A program made the position numbers and the translations under genes. A stretch of 64,000 nucleotides of DNA from Moringa oleifera. Taxonomy: Eukaryota; Streptophyta; Magnoliopsida; Brassicales; Moringaceae. The notes below the pieces were generated by a model. That model worked only from the letters and a program-made list of their open reading frames with translations. It did no database searches and was not told the DNA's origin. Shown here piece after piece: positions 36,721-48,769 of this stretch. How positions within the stretch are numbered: position 1 is the stretch's first letter; each line of letters starts with the position of its first letter. The stretch covers positions 7,097,001-7,161,000 of the forward strand of contig JAJFZO010000034.1 of NCBI GenBank assembly GCA_021397835.1, read 5' to 3'.

Positions 36721-37517
36721 TTACTTACACTTGTAGATTGATATATCACTTTGTATCTTTCATCTAATTTATGGGTGGCTCCCATAGATAGGTAAGCAAT
36801 TTAAATAACTAACCTATGCTCTTACTATCATCATTGATAGCAAAAGATTTCTGCCTTGCAGGCAAAGCAATAAATTTCGTCCACACTTGATTTTTCCATT
36901 TACTTGGAAGGGACTGAAGGCATATTGCTTGTGCAAAATAAGTATTAGACCAAAACTTTCTGGTATTTTCTTCAAACCTTATTTTTTCACCAGGATATGG
37001 TATCTACTTCTCTGATTATTGGCCTCTTTCCACCTTTCAACTCATTTATGCATCTTGTGTGTCATAAATAACCACATAACATGCTGAGAATTTGCCTCAT
37101 GTTTGCTTGCAGATTTTTTGCTTACCTGATAATCTACTGGTCTATACTTACAGTTTTTATTTTACTACAAAATTTGCAATGATATTTCCTTCTATTAAAC
37201 CACATTTTTAGTTAACTAGACATTTGGATGTGCTTAACCTTTTGCTGAACATCTATCATCTATAGGAAAATGGTTTGATTCTGATGGTACCTCAATACAA
37301 GAAAACATGGAGTATGTAAGATGTGTAGAAGTTTCTTCTGTATGGTTTAAGTGGTATATTTTTATGTGATTCAGCAAGACAACTTAGTGCTCTGGTGATT
37401 AGTTTTGATTTCTTCTATAGGAATAGAGAGGAAAAAGACAATCTTACTCTAAGATCTTGTTCTTGCAAGTCCTACTAACTTCTACTCATCTAACCATTGT
37501 CATGAAATATGTTACAG

Positions 37518-37975
37518 GAGGGGAAACTCTTCATGAGAGTGCTGGTAGATTTAGTGAGGATGAGGTAACGTAAAGAAGTGAGCATGCCACATTCACTAAT
37601 TTGCTTTATAGTATCAAATTTCTCATATATCTATCTGTTGTATGACACAAAATTTTACTCTTTTGTTCCCTAATTTCTTCTTTCATTCTCCATAGGCAAG
37701 GTTTTTCTTTTAGCAACTCATATCTGGAGTCAGTTACGGCCATTCAATGACTTGAACATTACACTTTGTTTTTTGGTTTCATTTAACTATTCTCTTTATG
37801 TTTTTTGGTTTCATTTAACTATTCTCTTTAATTAGTTTTGTTTCTCTTTTTCCTATAATCCATCTGGTTTAAATGATTTATTTCTTATACCAAATCTGCC
37901 ATAGAGACTTTAAGCTAGAATATACCTTGTTGCGCAGCTCCTCGTGTTAAGATATGTGATTTTGAATACTCAAAG
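37518..37975 (+). pseudogene. SnRK2 kinase pseudogene, early-middle exons (copy R2)
   Basis: Exon 37518-37564 reads [16 protein letters not shown] up to a GGTAACG donor, matching the GGELFERI...GRFSEDE segment of SnRK2. Exon 37696-37740 reads ARFFF-stop-QLISGVSY, where CAG for the first Gln of FFFQQL has become TAG. Exon 37937-37975 reads APRVKICDFEYSK, in which the DFG glycine is Glu. The intron between the first two exons matches 2.2-2.37 kb (for example TAAAGAAGTGAGCATGCC). It lies downstream of the later SnRK2 exons of copy R1, so gene order is scrambled. At 38.0 kb it passes into subtilase sequence. Confidence 0.8.
37769..37830. repeat. 32-bp tandem duplication
   Basis: TTTTTTGGTTTCATTTAACT followed by ATTCTCTTTA occurs twice back to back, inside an SnRK2 intron. 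Confidence 0.95.
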
Positions 37976-38013
37976 GTAAAACTCAAATTATGAATGCCAT
38001 AGGACTATAACAG

Positions 38014-38730
38014 ATATCAAGTTTGTGGAGCTGGAAATGATGGACCTTCAGCTCAGACAATAGACAACACTGCACCATGGATTTTGACTGTTATAACGAG
38101 GACCATGGATCGAGCATTTCCTGCAGCCTTTACTCTGGGAAACAATAAAACTTTACTGGTATTCTTTTCACTATGACAAATTTCAGTATTGAATTTAAGT
38201 TAGGGATAGGACAGTTTCTACCAGAATTTTCTTGCACGGCAATGCAGTTGCCATTTGTTTGGTATAATTGTCTAGGGCCAAGCCATGTTTACAGGAAATG
38301 AGATTGGTTTTACCGGCTTGATATATCCAGAGACCACTGGGTCAAACCTTATTTCTGAAGGGTAGTGATATCCGTAGAGTTTGCAAATTGGCTTACTTTC
38401 CAAAATCCAATTGTGATCCACTTGTTTAATTATCTATTTACGGTATATATCAATTTTTTTCACTCAATGCCATTGTGCTGGCTGGAAGAGTGGTGCTCTG
38501 CTTTGGTTCAGTAACTCATAAGGTTGCTCCGGTAGCCACTGCAGCAATTGTGCAAAAAGCAGGTGGCATTGGGTTGATTATTGCCAAAAATCCTAGTAAT
38601 GCCCTGAGTCCCTGTAGCAATAACTTCCCATACATTGAAGTTGACTGTGAAGTTGGCACCTGGATGCTCTTGAAAGTTGGGCTAGGTCCTCCAAGAAAAC
38701 TAAAAACCTATTTGAAAGTAGTTTGAAACA
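38014..38730 (+). pseudogene. Subtilisin-like serine protease fragment (S8 domain piece and PA domain)
   Basis: Exon 38014-38158 reads [20 protein letters not shown] and WILTV, then [10 protein letters not shown], ending at a GT donor. This is the plant subtilase segment leading into the PA domain, where SAGNDGP is usual. Exon 38275-38362 gives GQAMFTGNEIGFTGLIYPET and SNLISEG before a stop. The segment at 38481-38730 gives AGRVVLCFGS and AGGIGLIIAKNPSNAL, then a NNFPYIEVDCEVGT stretch, the PA-domain core. The catalytic Asp, His and GTS serine regions are not present. Plant subtilases are secreted proteases with a signal and prodomain, neither of which is seen. Splice edges are kept, so the piece derives from genomic DNA and not from an mRNA. 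Confidence 0.85.
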
Positions 38731-39123
38731 TGTGCAGTATGGACTGATACCATTATTATTGTGGAAGGCAACTCCAAGAGATGAAATTGCTACGGAGATC
38801 TACAAGTGATGCTTTTGCGAATTACCTTTAACTAAGCATAGTGAAGCTACAATGTAAACATTTCACAATTGATCTTTTACTTCTTCTTTTTTCTCTTGTT
38901 CTTGTCTTATGGTCCAATGTTGTTGGGTTTTAAACATTCTCTTCAGCATCATGTCTTTTGTTTTCTATATCCTCATATGATATAGTCTCATTTCCTCTCA
39001 ACCAGTTTCTCCATTCTATGTGGAGTGCAAGTGTCTAGTGGATACAGTGTGTGATTGCTGTTTGCTGGAGATTGACATGAACTTTGCTTGGCAATCCTAT
39101 TCTCTACATTGTGCTTTTTTCAG

Positions 39124-41056
39124 GTTGGTGCTGTTGAAGGGGATGAAGAGTTGACATTTTTTGGCCATCATCTGGCAATGCTTCTTGTGGATGTGTGGAT
39201 AGGAAAGGTCTACTTCAGATTTGTTTGTGTCCCTTGTATGCAATATAGATTTTTAACACTTCGGAATTATTATTTCTGAGCTTCATCTTTTTTTTTTCTC
39301 CTGACTTTAGTGCTTAGTAAGTAGTTAAATGCTGTCAGTATGACATATATTAAAATCCTTCACTCACATTGCCTCATAGTATGTAACTTATCATGAAGTA
39401 ACTGTGAGGTTCCAGAAACCTTGAAATTTATGTAGAAAATCTAAGTAATTACTATAGTTTGAATAACAAATTGAAATTCAACAGCGAAGAGGTCAAAAGT
39501 TTATTGTTTTAACATAAAACACTTAAATTTAACATTAGAATTCAAATATTTTATGCAAGAATATACAGATTTGTGGTTCTAATGAATAAGATGATTTACT
39601 AAGATACAATGAGTTGAAAAAATATTGGTTAAATATAAATCACATAATTGATTAAGGATGAAAGAGAAGTTATAAAATGAATGGACTACTCTGTACAACT
39701 TGCACTTGACCACATTTTTTTTTTTTTTTTTTTACTTTATTCCTCTAAAACTGCAGATGCTGCTTTATGGTGCAATATGGTTGCTTGTCACTAGTGTTCT
39801 CAATTGCCGCAATTCTGAGCTACAAATCTCCATTTTTGTATCCTAAGGATGAGGTCCCTTTCCCAGTCTATGCCAAGAGTTTGTCAATCCTGCTGTTCTT
39901 GAAAGTGAGATACATTGACTTGTTTCACTTTTTGTATTCAAATTACAAAGGCAAAATGTAGCAAGAGCAAAGTGGGCTTTGTTGACTGATAAGCTAGATG
40001 GCTCAAGTGATTCAAATGATGGGAACAGACAGTCTGACCCCTTGCTAGTGATGGTTGCAGACAAGAAATGGGAGAAGATTCTGTGAGAGGTTAGTATAAT
40101 TCCTTTATCACTGCTTGAAGATGTGTTTTCTGGGAAATGAATGGTTGGTTTTGCTCAATCACTAGTTCTTGTTGCAATTTGTATTCTTATGTATGATTGC
40201 CACCCACATATCATTAGACATCACCAAACATTACCATCTAAGTGACAAAGCAAGCAAAAATCTACAAAAATTGAAGAATAGAATCTGAATCATAAATCAA
40301 TTTCTTAAAATCATCCCCAAACATTGCATAAAAAGAATCACCATAAAATAATACTCCTAAACTGAGTGAGAGACATTTTCTTCTGTAATCAAGATCCACC
40401 ATCAAGCACATCGAATCTTTTTTTTTTTCCTGATCTACATACTTTAATTATCAAAAGGCTCATATGCATACACACACATATAGTATGTATATAAGCAATT
40501 TTATATAACAAAATGAAAGAGAAATATAAAGAAAATTTAAAGAGTAAATCTGCATCTAGGTGAAGAATGAATAAGGAAAAAACAGAGCTTATTATTTCAG
40601 GAGGTATTTCACTCATGCTACATGTGTTGCTGTGCATCATAACAGTTGAGAACAGAAAACCCAAAAAATTTTGTGTTATATATTTCATGTGATGTATAAA
40701 TAAATATTTGTAATACTAATTTATTCAAGCTGGCTGATAAGTTAAATAAGCTGAACTTGTCAATAAACAAACTATAACAAGACTAGGCAAGCTCGCCAGG
40801 AGCCAAACCCAAGCAGCCTGCGAGCAGCTCAGTTCGTGGCAAAGCTTACTTATTTGTGCCATCTAAGTCAGATTAAATATGAAATACACAAAAGATCATT
40901 CTGCTAGTTGTATTGTTTTAAACTGTAGCTTGTGGTCTTTACTAGTTTGCATTGTTTACTAATATTGGATATCCAACATTTGCAGAAAGGGGTTAAAGCA
41001 GCATAGCAGTTCTGCAATTCATATTTTCTTAGCAGTTCATTAATGCATATGATAAG
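39124..41056 (+). pseudogene. DExH-box RNA helicase fragment (DHX29/DExH7-like), HA2/OB region
   Basis: Four exon remnants lie in order with splice edges. 39124-39207 reads VGAVEGDEELTFFGHHLAML and DVWIGK. 39757-39853 starts MLLYGAIW, changes frame, and continues GCLSLVFSIAAILSYKSPFL and YPKDE. 39951-40089 has QNVARAKWALLTDKLDGSSD and KKWEKIL followed by TGA where Arg (CGA) is expected. 40986-41056 reads KGVKAA-stop-QFCNSYFLSS, with TAG in place of CAG. This corresponds to the HA2 winged-helix region and the start of the OB-fold of plant DExH helicases with the KQNVERAKLALL signature. The RecA motor domains (DExH, SAT, QRxGR) are absent. Nonsense changes of CGA-to-TGA and CAG-to-TAG type fit cytosine deamination. 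Confidence 0.85.
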
Positions 41057-41409
41057 GTATAGTTTTTCTTGCACTTTGGCAGCACTGCCTTGTTATTGTG
41101 AATATGTGTAGTGTTTTAAAAAGTCGTGGTTTCCTTTTCTAGATCTTTTTTTTTCTTTAAAATAATTAGAATGCTCTTTACATGGTTATCTTGAATGTAC
41201 TGTGAGAAAGCTAGGTTGTCACTGCACAACTTATGTCAACCTTCCTAGACAAATGAAACTTCCTAAAACTGGTCTTTTGAATTTACCTGTGTTAATTGAG
41301 TTGTTTGTAGAGAATGGAAATACTGATGCGAAATAAGTTGTATTGCCATTTTAAACAAAGATACCCAAGGCATTATATCTTTGGTCCCTGTTTCAGTAAG
41401 CTGTCCTGC

Positions 41410-42378
41410 AAATGCTTTGATTTGGAAATGCATTTTATGGTGCTGGCTTCCGACTCATCCAAGGTGGACTTGGCACATATGGAGAGAAGATTTTGGGATC
41501 AAGCTCTGAATATGTGCAAAGCAATGTAAGTAGCATGTGAAGATTGTAGCTTAAGGTGCCATTCTGGTTTGAGCTTGAAACAACTTTGTATGATTAGGCA
41601 TATAGTTTATTTTATTAAATGATACCATGTTGCTACCTTCTTGATCACATTTGAACAAAAAATATTTCATAGCAAATTATTCAGGGAGTGGCTGAAAGCA
41701 CATATACATATATAGGTTTTTCTTGTCATTTGACCAATTTACATCAGACATTAATTATCCTTTGAAAACAAAACATTATAAAGCTGACATGAATCAAACA
41801 AAGGACTCATGTATTGCTTAAAAAAAAGCTGGAACAACTTCTACCTAAGATCATAATGATATGGCAGTTGCTAGCTTGAGCTCGTACTGAAGGGAACTCT
41901 TTTGAGGTTAATTAGTCCCAAATAGCATATTATTGCCTTTTCCTTTTTGATTACTTGAATATGAATTTAAGGTTGTTGGTATATAGCCTTAGGAATTGAC
42001 ATGTTTTTCTTACCTTTTTCTTTTGTGATTTTGAAATGTACAGAAAAGTAAGTACTTCCCTGATCTACAATGTCACTTTCAAGTAAATGATCATTATGCG
42101 AGAAATAAATTGAACGTTATCTTATTTTCGTTCTTGCATAGGATAAGCTGATATCCTTCTTGAATTTTATTATTGGCACCTTTTTTCTTTCTCCTCAATA
42201 TATATATATTTTTTTGTTTTCCTATCAGGGCCATTGGACAGAATATCTGGGCTAGTGGGAGGAAGGCTTTCCTGTAAGCCCCCAATTTATGATATAATGC
42301 CTTCGATTTACACATCCCATTTATGGCATTTAGTACATATGTTGTTCTTGTTTGCTTGTCATTGGGTCTTAATGGGAA
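41410..42378 (+). pseudogene. YIF1-family membrane protein fragment, copy 1
   Basis: The first piece, ending at 41525, reads FGNAFYGAGFRLIQGGLGTY then GEKILGSSSEYVQSN before a GTAAGT donor. The exon at 42044-42142 reads SKYFPDLQCHFQVNDHYARN then KLNVILFSFLHR, and its donor has mutated to AT. The exon at 42229-42378 begins GHWT, shifts frame, and continues VGGRLSCKPPIYDI and, in another frame, IPFMAFSTYVVLVCLSLGLN. YIF1 proteins are multi-span Golgi/ER membrane proteins that partner YIP1-type proteins in ER-to-Golgi traffic. Only the N-terminal cytosolic part and the first membrane span are represented. It follows the helicase fragment in the same orientation and leads into a UTR-like block and 5S-like array. 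Confidence 0.85.
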
Positions 42379-42639
42379 GTAAGTTGGTTAATTCTTTTGT
42401 CTTCTATTTTTCATCTCGATTCATGATGACTGGTCCATTATAGAAATATACTATTGTTCGGTTTTCATTTAGTTTTTGGTAACTCCTCTGATATGGGTTC
42501 CACAGCATTATGTGGCTGATTGCTTTCACTGATGTTAAAAGAAACACTTCTTTTCACATTTTTTTTTTTTGTGCAATGAAACTTAGGTATGAATTAGAAG
42601 TTGTACTACTTGAATATGTTAGCACCAAATTTAGTTGGT

Positions 42640-43130
42640 AGCAATTATGGCTGTTAGAGGCTTTGATAGGTAGATTACATTTGAAATGCCTAAATCTAAG
42701 GCTTGGACTTTGAAATTCAAGTCATAGGACTTGGTACTTTGAAACATTTTTCAATTAAGACTTCCATTTAAATCCATTTGTTATTAGTGACAAAAATATT
42801 TTTATGCTAATGTTTTTATGGGAAAGGTAGTCTTATTGGAGCTACTCCTCTCAAACTTCTCCAACATTGAATAGAAACTTTACCTATAATTTTCTTAGTT
42901 AGGAAGAGAGAGGGAAAGAAAGATGGAGGAGTAAAACTAGATAGGGGGAGTGATCCATCATTTTCAGGTGCCAATCTAGAGTGACTTTTCCTTTCTCCAA
43001 TGGATTTTCTTATGTCCTTTACCATGCTAGTGTTGTTTGATCTTCAAATATCATAGTTGTATTTCTTGAACGCATGCCATTGTGTCACATCATTTCATGT
43101 TTACATAATTTTTAGTTGAATTTATTCTAT
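42640..43130 (+). repeat. UTR-like block, copy following YIF1 fragment 1
   Basis: Matches 30.35-30.75 kb and 47.98-48.43 kb. Shared segments include AATCCATTTGTTATTAGTGA, CTTTACCTATAATTTTCTTA and TTGTATTTCTTGAA followed by GCATGCCAT. Only the downstream half of the right-arm block is present, with no TATA-like motif. Confidence 0.75.
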
Positions 43131-43439
43131 TTTGTTTCATCTTTTTGATATTTTTGTTGTTTACTTTCAATTATTTACGTTTTTAAGGATTTTATTCATA
43201 TTTTTGTATTTTATCCATTTTTTATATTATTTTAGTTTTTTATTTTTTTCAAATTTTTTAAAAAACTTTTTTCTCATGTCACACTTTTTTTTGGATAAAA
43301 AATATTTTAGTATTTTCCTTATTTTTAATTAATTTTTTCTTTTGATGATCTTTCATTTTATTTTTTTTTATGCATTTTCCTCCTTTGTGCCTTTTCTTTT
43401 TTGTGATTTTCTTTCTCTTTTTCAATTATTTTTTTTAAA

Positions 43440-45115
43440 ATTTTGAGTGCAATTATACTAACATTAATGTATTGGATTGTATTAAAACCCGAAGTTAAGC
43501 GTGCTTGAGTAGGAGTAGTACTAGAAAGGGTGATTCCTTCTAGGAAATCCTTATGTTGCACCCTCATTCTTATAAAAATATTTGTTAATTTTATTATTTA
43601 TTATTTATATTTTTTTTATAATCTTTTATTTTTTATTTTATTGTTTCTTTTTTATATTTTTTTCCATTATGCACTTTTCTTTTTTTTTTATGATTTTTTT
43701 TATTTGAATTTTTTTTTTTGGATTTTTGAGTGCGATCATACCAATACTAAGCATCAATCCCATCTAAACTCTGAAGTTAAGCGTGCTTGAGTAGGAATAG
43801 TTCTAAAAAGGATGATTCCTTATAGGAAATCCTTATGTTGCACCCTCATTCTTATAAAAATATTTGTTTATTTTATTATTTTGTATTTATATTTTTTTCA
43901 AGATCTTTTATTTTTTATTTTATTGTTTCTTTTTATATTTTTTTCCATTATGCACTTTCTTTTTTTATGATTTTTTATTTGAATTTTGTTTTAGATTTTT
44001 GAGTGCGATCATATCAATACTAAGCATCAATCCCATCTAAACTCCTAAGTTAAGCGTGCTTGGGTGAGTAGTACTAGAATGGGTTATTCTTCTTGCGAAA
44101 TCCTCATATTACAGAATTTTTTATTTTGATAAAACAATATTTTTGGATTTTTTATTTTTTATTTTTTGATAATATTTAATTTTTCATTTTCATTTGATTT
44201 TTTTATTTTTCTCTGTTATATTCTTCTTTTTTTTCATAATTTTATGTTTTCATTTTCAATACTTTTTGAATGTTTTTGATAGAAGTGCTTTTTGAATTTT
44301 TTAAGAGCGATCATACGAGCACTGTGCACTAGATCTCATTAGAACTCCGAAGTTAAGCATACATGGCCGAAAGTAATTCTAGGATAAGTGGTTCCTTTGA
44401 GGAAATACTTGTGTTGCGTCTCTTTTATTTTTTATAAAATATTTTTTAAAATTATTATTTTTGATTTATTTTCTTTTTTTAGATTATTTTTCATTTTATT
44501 TTAATTTATTTTTATATTTTTTTCATTTTTTTATGACTTTATTTCTTATTTTTAATAATTTTTAGATTTTTAAGTGCGATCATACTAGTACTAATGCATC
44601 AGATCCCATTAGAACTCCGAAGTTAAGCGTGCTTAGGCAAGAGTCGTAATAGGATGGGTGATTCCTCCTTGGAAATCTTTGTGTTGCACCTTTCTTTTTT
44701 TTTTCAATAAAAGTGTTTTTGAATTTTACGATTTATTTTTTTCCTTTTGATTTTTTTTGTTTTATTTATGTTTCTTTTATTTTTTTCCATTATACTCTTT
44801 TTTTTATTATTATTAATTTCGTTGTTTTCTTTCATTTTGAATATATTTTTTTTGAACTTTTAGGTCCGATCATACCACACTAATGCATCGGATCCCATAA
44901 GAACTCTAAATTTAGACATGGTTGAGTGAGACTAACATACTAGAATGGGTGGTTTTCTTGGGAAATTCTCTTGTTACACCCTTGTTTTCATTAAAAAATT
45001 TAAAATTTAAAATTATTTATTTATTTTTTTCTTCTTTCTGTCATTTAAGCGTGCTTTGGCGAGATTAGTACTAGGATGGCGATTCCTCTAGAAAATTCGC
45101 ATATTGCATCCCTTT
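43440..45115 (+). repeat. 5S rRNA-like tandem array with long spacers, copy 1
   Basis: The A-box landmark TTAAGCGTG or its variant falls near 43496, 43778, 44051, 44354, 44624, 44912 and 45046. The spacing is 270-303 bases, except the last, which is truncated (134). Units carry a GTGCGATCATACCA-like 5' end, a GATCCCATTAGAACTCCGAA centre, the A-box and C-box regions, and a TTGTGTTGCACC end, followed by long T-rich spacers. The unit at about 44573-44690 is the closest to plant 5S consensus. Unit plus T-rich spacer is the layout of a genuine 5S rDNA tandem array, but decay makes function unlikely. Confidence 0.85.
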
Positions 45116-45119
45116 TTTG

Positions 45120-45960
45120 GATAATTTTTTTTACCTTTTACCTTTTGATTTTTGATTTATTTTCTTTTCTTCCATTTGATGATCTTTCATTTTTTTTTTT
45201 TAAAAAAAATTTCCTCCATCATACTCTTGCCTTTGATTTTTTTATTCGTTTTTATTTTTTTCCTTTTTCCTTTTCATTTTCTTTCATTTCATTTCTTTTT
45301 CAATTTTGATATTTTTTTATTTTTTTCATTTTATTGGAATTTTGTTTGTTTCTTCAGTTTTGTTAGATTTCTTTTTCAATTTTCTTTGATTTCTCTCTTT
45401 ATTTTTTGATTTTTAGTATATTATTAGGTTTTTTTTAAAAAAATTTCATTTGATTTTCTTTTATCTTCTTGTTTTTCAAAATATTTTTCATCTTTTGTGA
45501 TTTTTTACTTTATTACTTTGTTTTGAATGTTCATTTTTTCCTAGATTTTTTTATTTTCTTGCATTTTTTTGATTTTATTTTCTTATATTGTATTTTACTT
45601 AATTTGTTTCCATATATATTTTTTTATTTTCTTCATTTGATATTCAAAATTTTTAAAAAAATTTTGTATTTTGTTTTCTTCTATTTTTTCTCTTAATTTC
45701 TATGATTTTTTTAAATGGGTTTCAATATTTTGTCCATTTTAAGAATACAAGTTGCTTCTTTTGGTTTGGTTTTTTTTTGGAAGCTCAGTAAAGTTGTTAA
45801 GAGAATGAGGGGATATTTGCACTTATCCAAAAGACAGGAGAAAATAAAAATGATCTTACCTTTTCTTTTTTGTTGATGCTCTGAATGTTTTCTCAATGCA
45901 TCTCATCTTTGTGGTAAATACATACATTATTGTTGACATGCAAGGGTTTTCATGAAGACA
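45120..45960. other. T-rich low-complexity stretch
   Basis: Dominated by TTTTATTTT-type runs. The phenylalanine-rich open frames are compositional. Counterpart of about 50.1-50.6 kb. No gene seen. Confidence 0.6.
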
Positions 45961-47340
45961 TTATGCATCCCTTTGTGATGACTATTCAAGAATTATATAA
46001 CCCATAAGATTGATTTTACAATGTTTTGACAAGTCCATAGATGAGTTTGGTATGTTGATATAGCTAACAAGTAGAAATTGCCACTGAGATTATTAAGCTG
46101 ATTATCAAATGCGTAACTTTTAATGGAACTCTGTATGTGTAAGGTCTAATCTTTCTATCATGTTCGGGAGATGCTACGCGCTTTCTGAATACAATTAGAT
46201 GCCTTTGTCTTTGTGGCTGCTTTTTATTACACTTACTTGAAAAATTGAATTTTGTAGAAGGCTTGCTTTGACTTTGCATGAGTTATTAGATTAGTGATAA
46301 GTTATGATACTCTCCTTTCTGAGAATTTTATCTAGTTGCTTTGACTTATATTTGAATGCATGCCACTATGTTTAAAACTCATTAACTCTATGATCTCCTA
46401 ACAGTAAAGTGTATCTGATTATTTTTCTTCTCAAATAAAAGTCTAGTCAACTGACTAAAATTGATTTTACTGTACATGCAATGGACTTAAGAATTGTGTT
46501 GTTTGGACTATTAATGGGTGCATTGGCATATAACTGAGTTGTCTATCCTTTTTATGTTATTTTGTTTTTATTTTTGAGCCTTTTACACATATTTTTAGTT
46601 TTATGGAATGCTCTTGACTACTAGCTTGGGAAATTGATATATCTGATTTTGATTTTTTTGGCCAAATATTTGTCATTTGATTTCAATGAATTGTTCCATA
46701 TACAGATTACATAGAGTAAAAAGATGCTCTATTCAGAAGATTTTTTACGTTAGAAACAAGCTCTTCAAAGTATTGAGATGCTCATTGAAATATATTATTG
46801 TTTGGATGAGCTTGATGGTTTATCTATCGAACCATGTTTACATAGATCATTTAGTTTACAAGATGAACTTTTAACATACAAAAATGTAGGAAACTGGGCA
46901 AAAGTTTAAACCTCATGTGGACAGGCCTTGCACATAGAGTCACCTTCTGTTCAATGGCATTTAGATGTCTTGAATTGTAGGCAAATCGTTTGATTTTGAG
47001 GGTACCTTAATATAAGAAAATATGGTGCATAAAAGGTTACAGGGGATTTGATGGTGATAATGGAGAAGGCTTACTTTGTAGCATCTTAGAGCAATGCTTT
47101 TTTTCATCATGGATCAAGAAGGATCGGTCTTAGCGGCAGCAAAAATTATACTATCCAAACAAGAACTTATTCCTTCTCTACTAACTGCCCGCATGGATTC
47201 CTACATGCTTGTCCTTTTCTTGTGAAACCTAAGTTGCTATGAGATATTTTAAAACATTTTTGGATTTAGTTAGTTTTCTTATTTTGTTTATTTCTCTTTT
47301 GATTTGCTTGGTTAGTTAACAATTGCTACATGTTTTCATA
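45961..47340 (+). pseudogene. Diverged relatives of the unidentified fragments
   Basis: Near 45.96-46.35 kb there are degraded matches to the gene-like fragment at 31.5-32.0 kb (for example AAGAATTATATAACCC) and to 34.25-34.33 kb (GCTTTGACTTTGCA...GTGATAAGTT). Near 46.98-47.22 kb, GGCAAATCGTTTGATT relates to 37.26 kb and ATACTATCCAAACAAGAA relates to 35.94 kb. The order partly repeats that at 34.2-37.3 kb. No continuous frame is kept. Confidence 0.4.
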
Positions 47341-47372
47341 TTTTTTCTTTTTTATGATTTTGAAATATACAG

Positions 47373-47697
47373 ATAAGTAGGTTGTTCTCTGATCCACAAT
47401 ATTACTTTCAAGTAAATGATCATTAGGTGAAGAACAAATTGAAGGTTGTCTTATTTGTATTCTTGCACTGGGTAAGTCAATATCCTTCTCGAATTTTATT
47501 ATTAGCACCTTTTTTCTTCCCCCTCAATTTTTTTTTCTTCTGTCAAGGCCATTGGACAAGAATATTTGGGCTAGTGGGATGAAGGCTTTCTTATAAGCTC
47601 ACAATTTATGATGTAATGCCCCAAACTTATACATACCATTTATGGCATTTGAAACCTACGTTGTTCTTGCTAGCTTGTCATTGGGTCTTAATGGGAA
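47373..47697 (+). pseudogene. YIF1-family membrane protein fragment, copy 2
   Basis: The exon at 47373-47471 reads FSDPQYYFQVNDH, then a stop (TAG), then VKNKLKVVLFVFLH, and keeps a GTAAGT donor that copy 1 has lost. The exon at 47548-47697 reads GHWT followed by a frame shift, with IPFMAFETYVVLASLSLGLN readable in one frame. Its acceptor CAG has become CAAG. It is a direct duplicate of 42044-42378 and lacks the upstream SSEYVQSN exon. Non-functional. Confidence 0.82.
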
Positions 47698-47979
47698 GTA
47701 AGTTGGTTAACTCTTTTGTCTTCTGTTCTCCACCTCGGTTCATGGTGATTATTCCATTACAGAAATATGCCATTGTTAGGTTTGCATTTAGTTTTTAGTA
47801 ACTCCTCTAATATGTGTTCTATAGCATTATGTGGTTCATCACTTTCACTGATTTTAAAAGAAACTCTTCTTTTTGCATTTATTTATTATTATTTTTTTTT
47901 GGGCAATGAAACTTAGGTATAAAGTGGAAGTTGTATTACTTGAATATGTTGGTGCCAATTTTTTTTTTTTGTAGTAATT

Positions 47980-48440
47980 ATGGCAATTAAAGGCTTTGAT
48001 AGGTAGATTACATTTGAAACGCCTATATTTGGGGCTTGGACTTTGAAATTCAAGTCATAGTACTTGGTCCTTTGCAACACTTTTTGATTAAGACTTTTAT
48101 CTAAATCCATTTGTTATAAGTGATAAAAGTATTATTATACTAGTGCTTTTTATAGGAAAGGTGGTCTTAATGGAGCTACTCCTATTAATTTTCTCCAACA
48201 TTGAATGGAAACTTTACCTATAATTTTATTAGATAGGAAAAGAGAGGGAGAGAAAGATGCAGGAGTAAAAGTAGATAGATGGAGTGATCCGTCAATTTTC
48301 AGGTGCCATCTAGAGTAACTTTTCCTTTCTCCAATGGATTTCTTTGGCTTTTACCATTCTAGTATTGTCTGATCTTCAAATCCTATAGTTGTATTTCTTG
48401 AAGGCATGCCACATGTTAGATCATTTCATATTTGCATAAT
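47980..48440 (+). repeat. UTR-like block, copy following YIF1 fragment 2
   Basis: Direct duplicate of 42640-43130, with the same segments in the same order and scattered substitutions. Confidence 0.75.
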
Positions 48441-48769
48441 TTTTAGTTGAATTTAATCTATTTTGTTTCGTTTTCTTGATATTTTTGTTGCTTACTTTCA
48501 ACTATTTCCTTTTCTAAGGATTTTATTTATATTTTTGTATTTTATCTTTTTTAAATTATTTTAGTTTTTTAGTTTTTTCAACTTTTCTTCATTTTCTTTT
48601 TGACAACCTTTTTCTCGTGTTGCACCCTTTTTTTAAATAAAAATATTTTTGAAATTTCATAATTTTAATTATTTTTTTATGATCTTTTTTTTTTTTTGCA
48701 TTTTCCTCCTTTATGTCTTTTCTTTTTTTTTTTCTTTCCTTTTAACTATATATATTTTTAAAAAATTTT

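Noticed and set aside
43440..45115. Functional 5S rRNA genes
   Set aside because: All units differ from the plant 5S consensus at many positions in the internal promoter or have indels. Annotated as 5S-like repeats.
45076..45696. Phenylalanine-rich open frames
   Set aside because: Produced by T-rich low-complexity sequence, overlapping frames in all phases.
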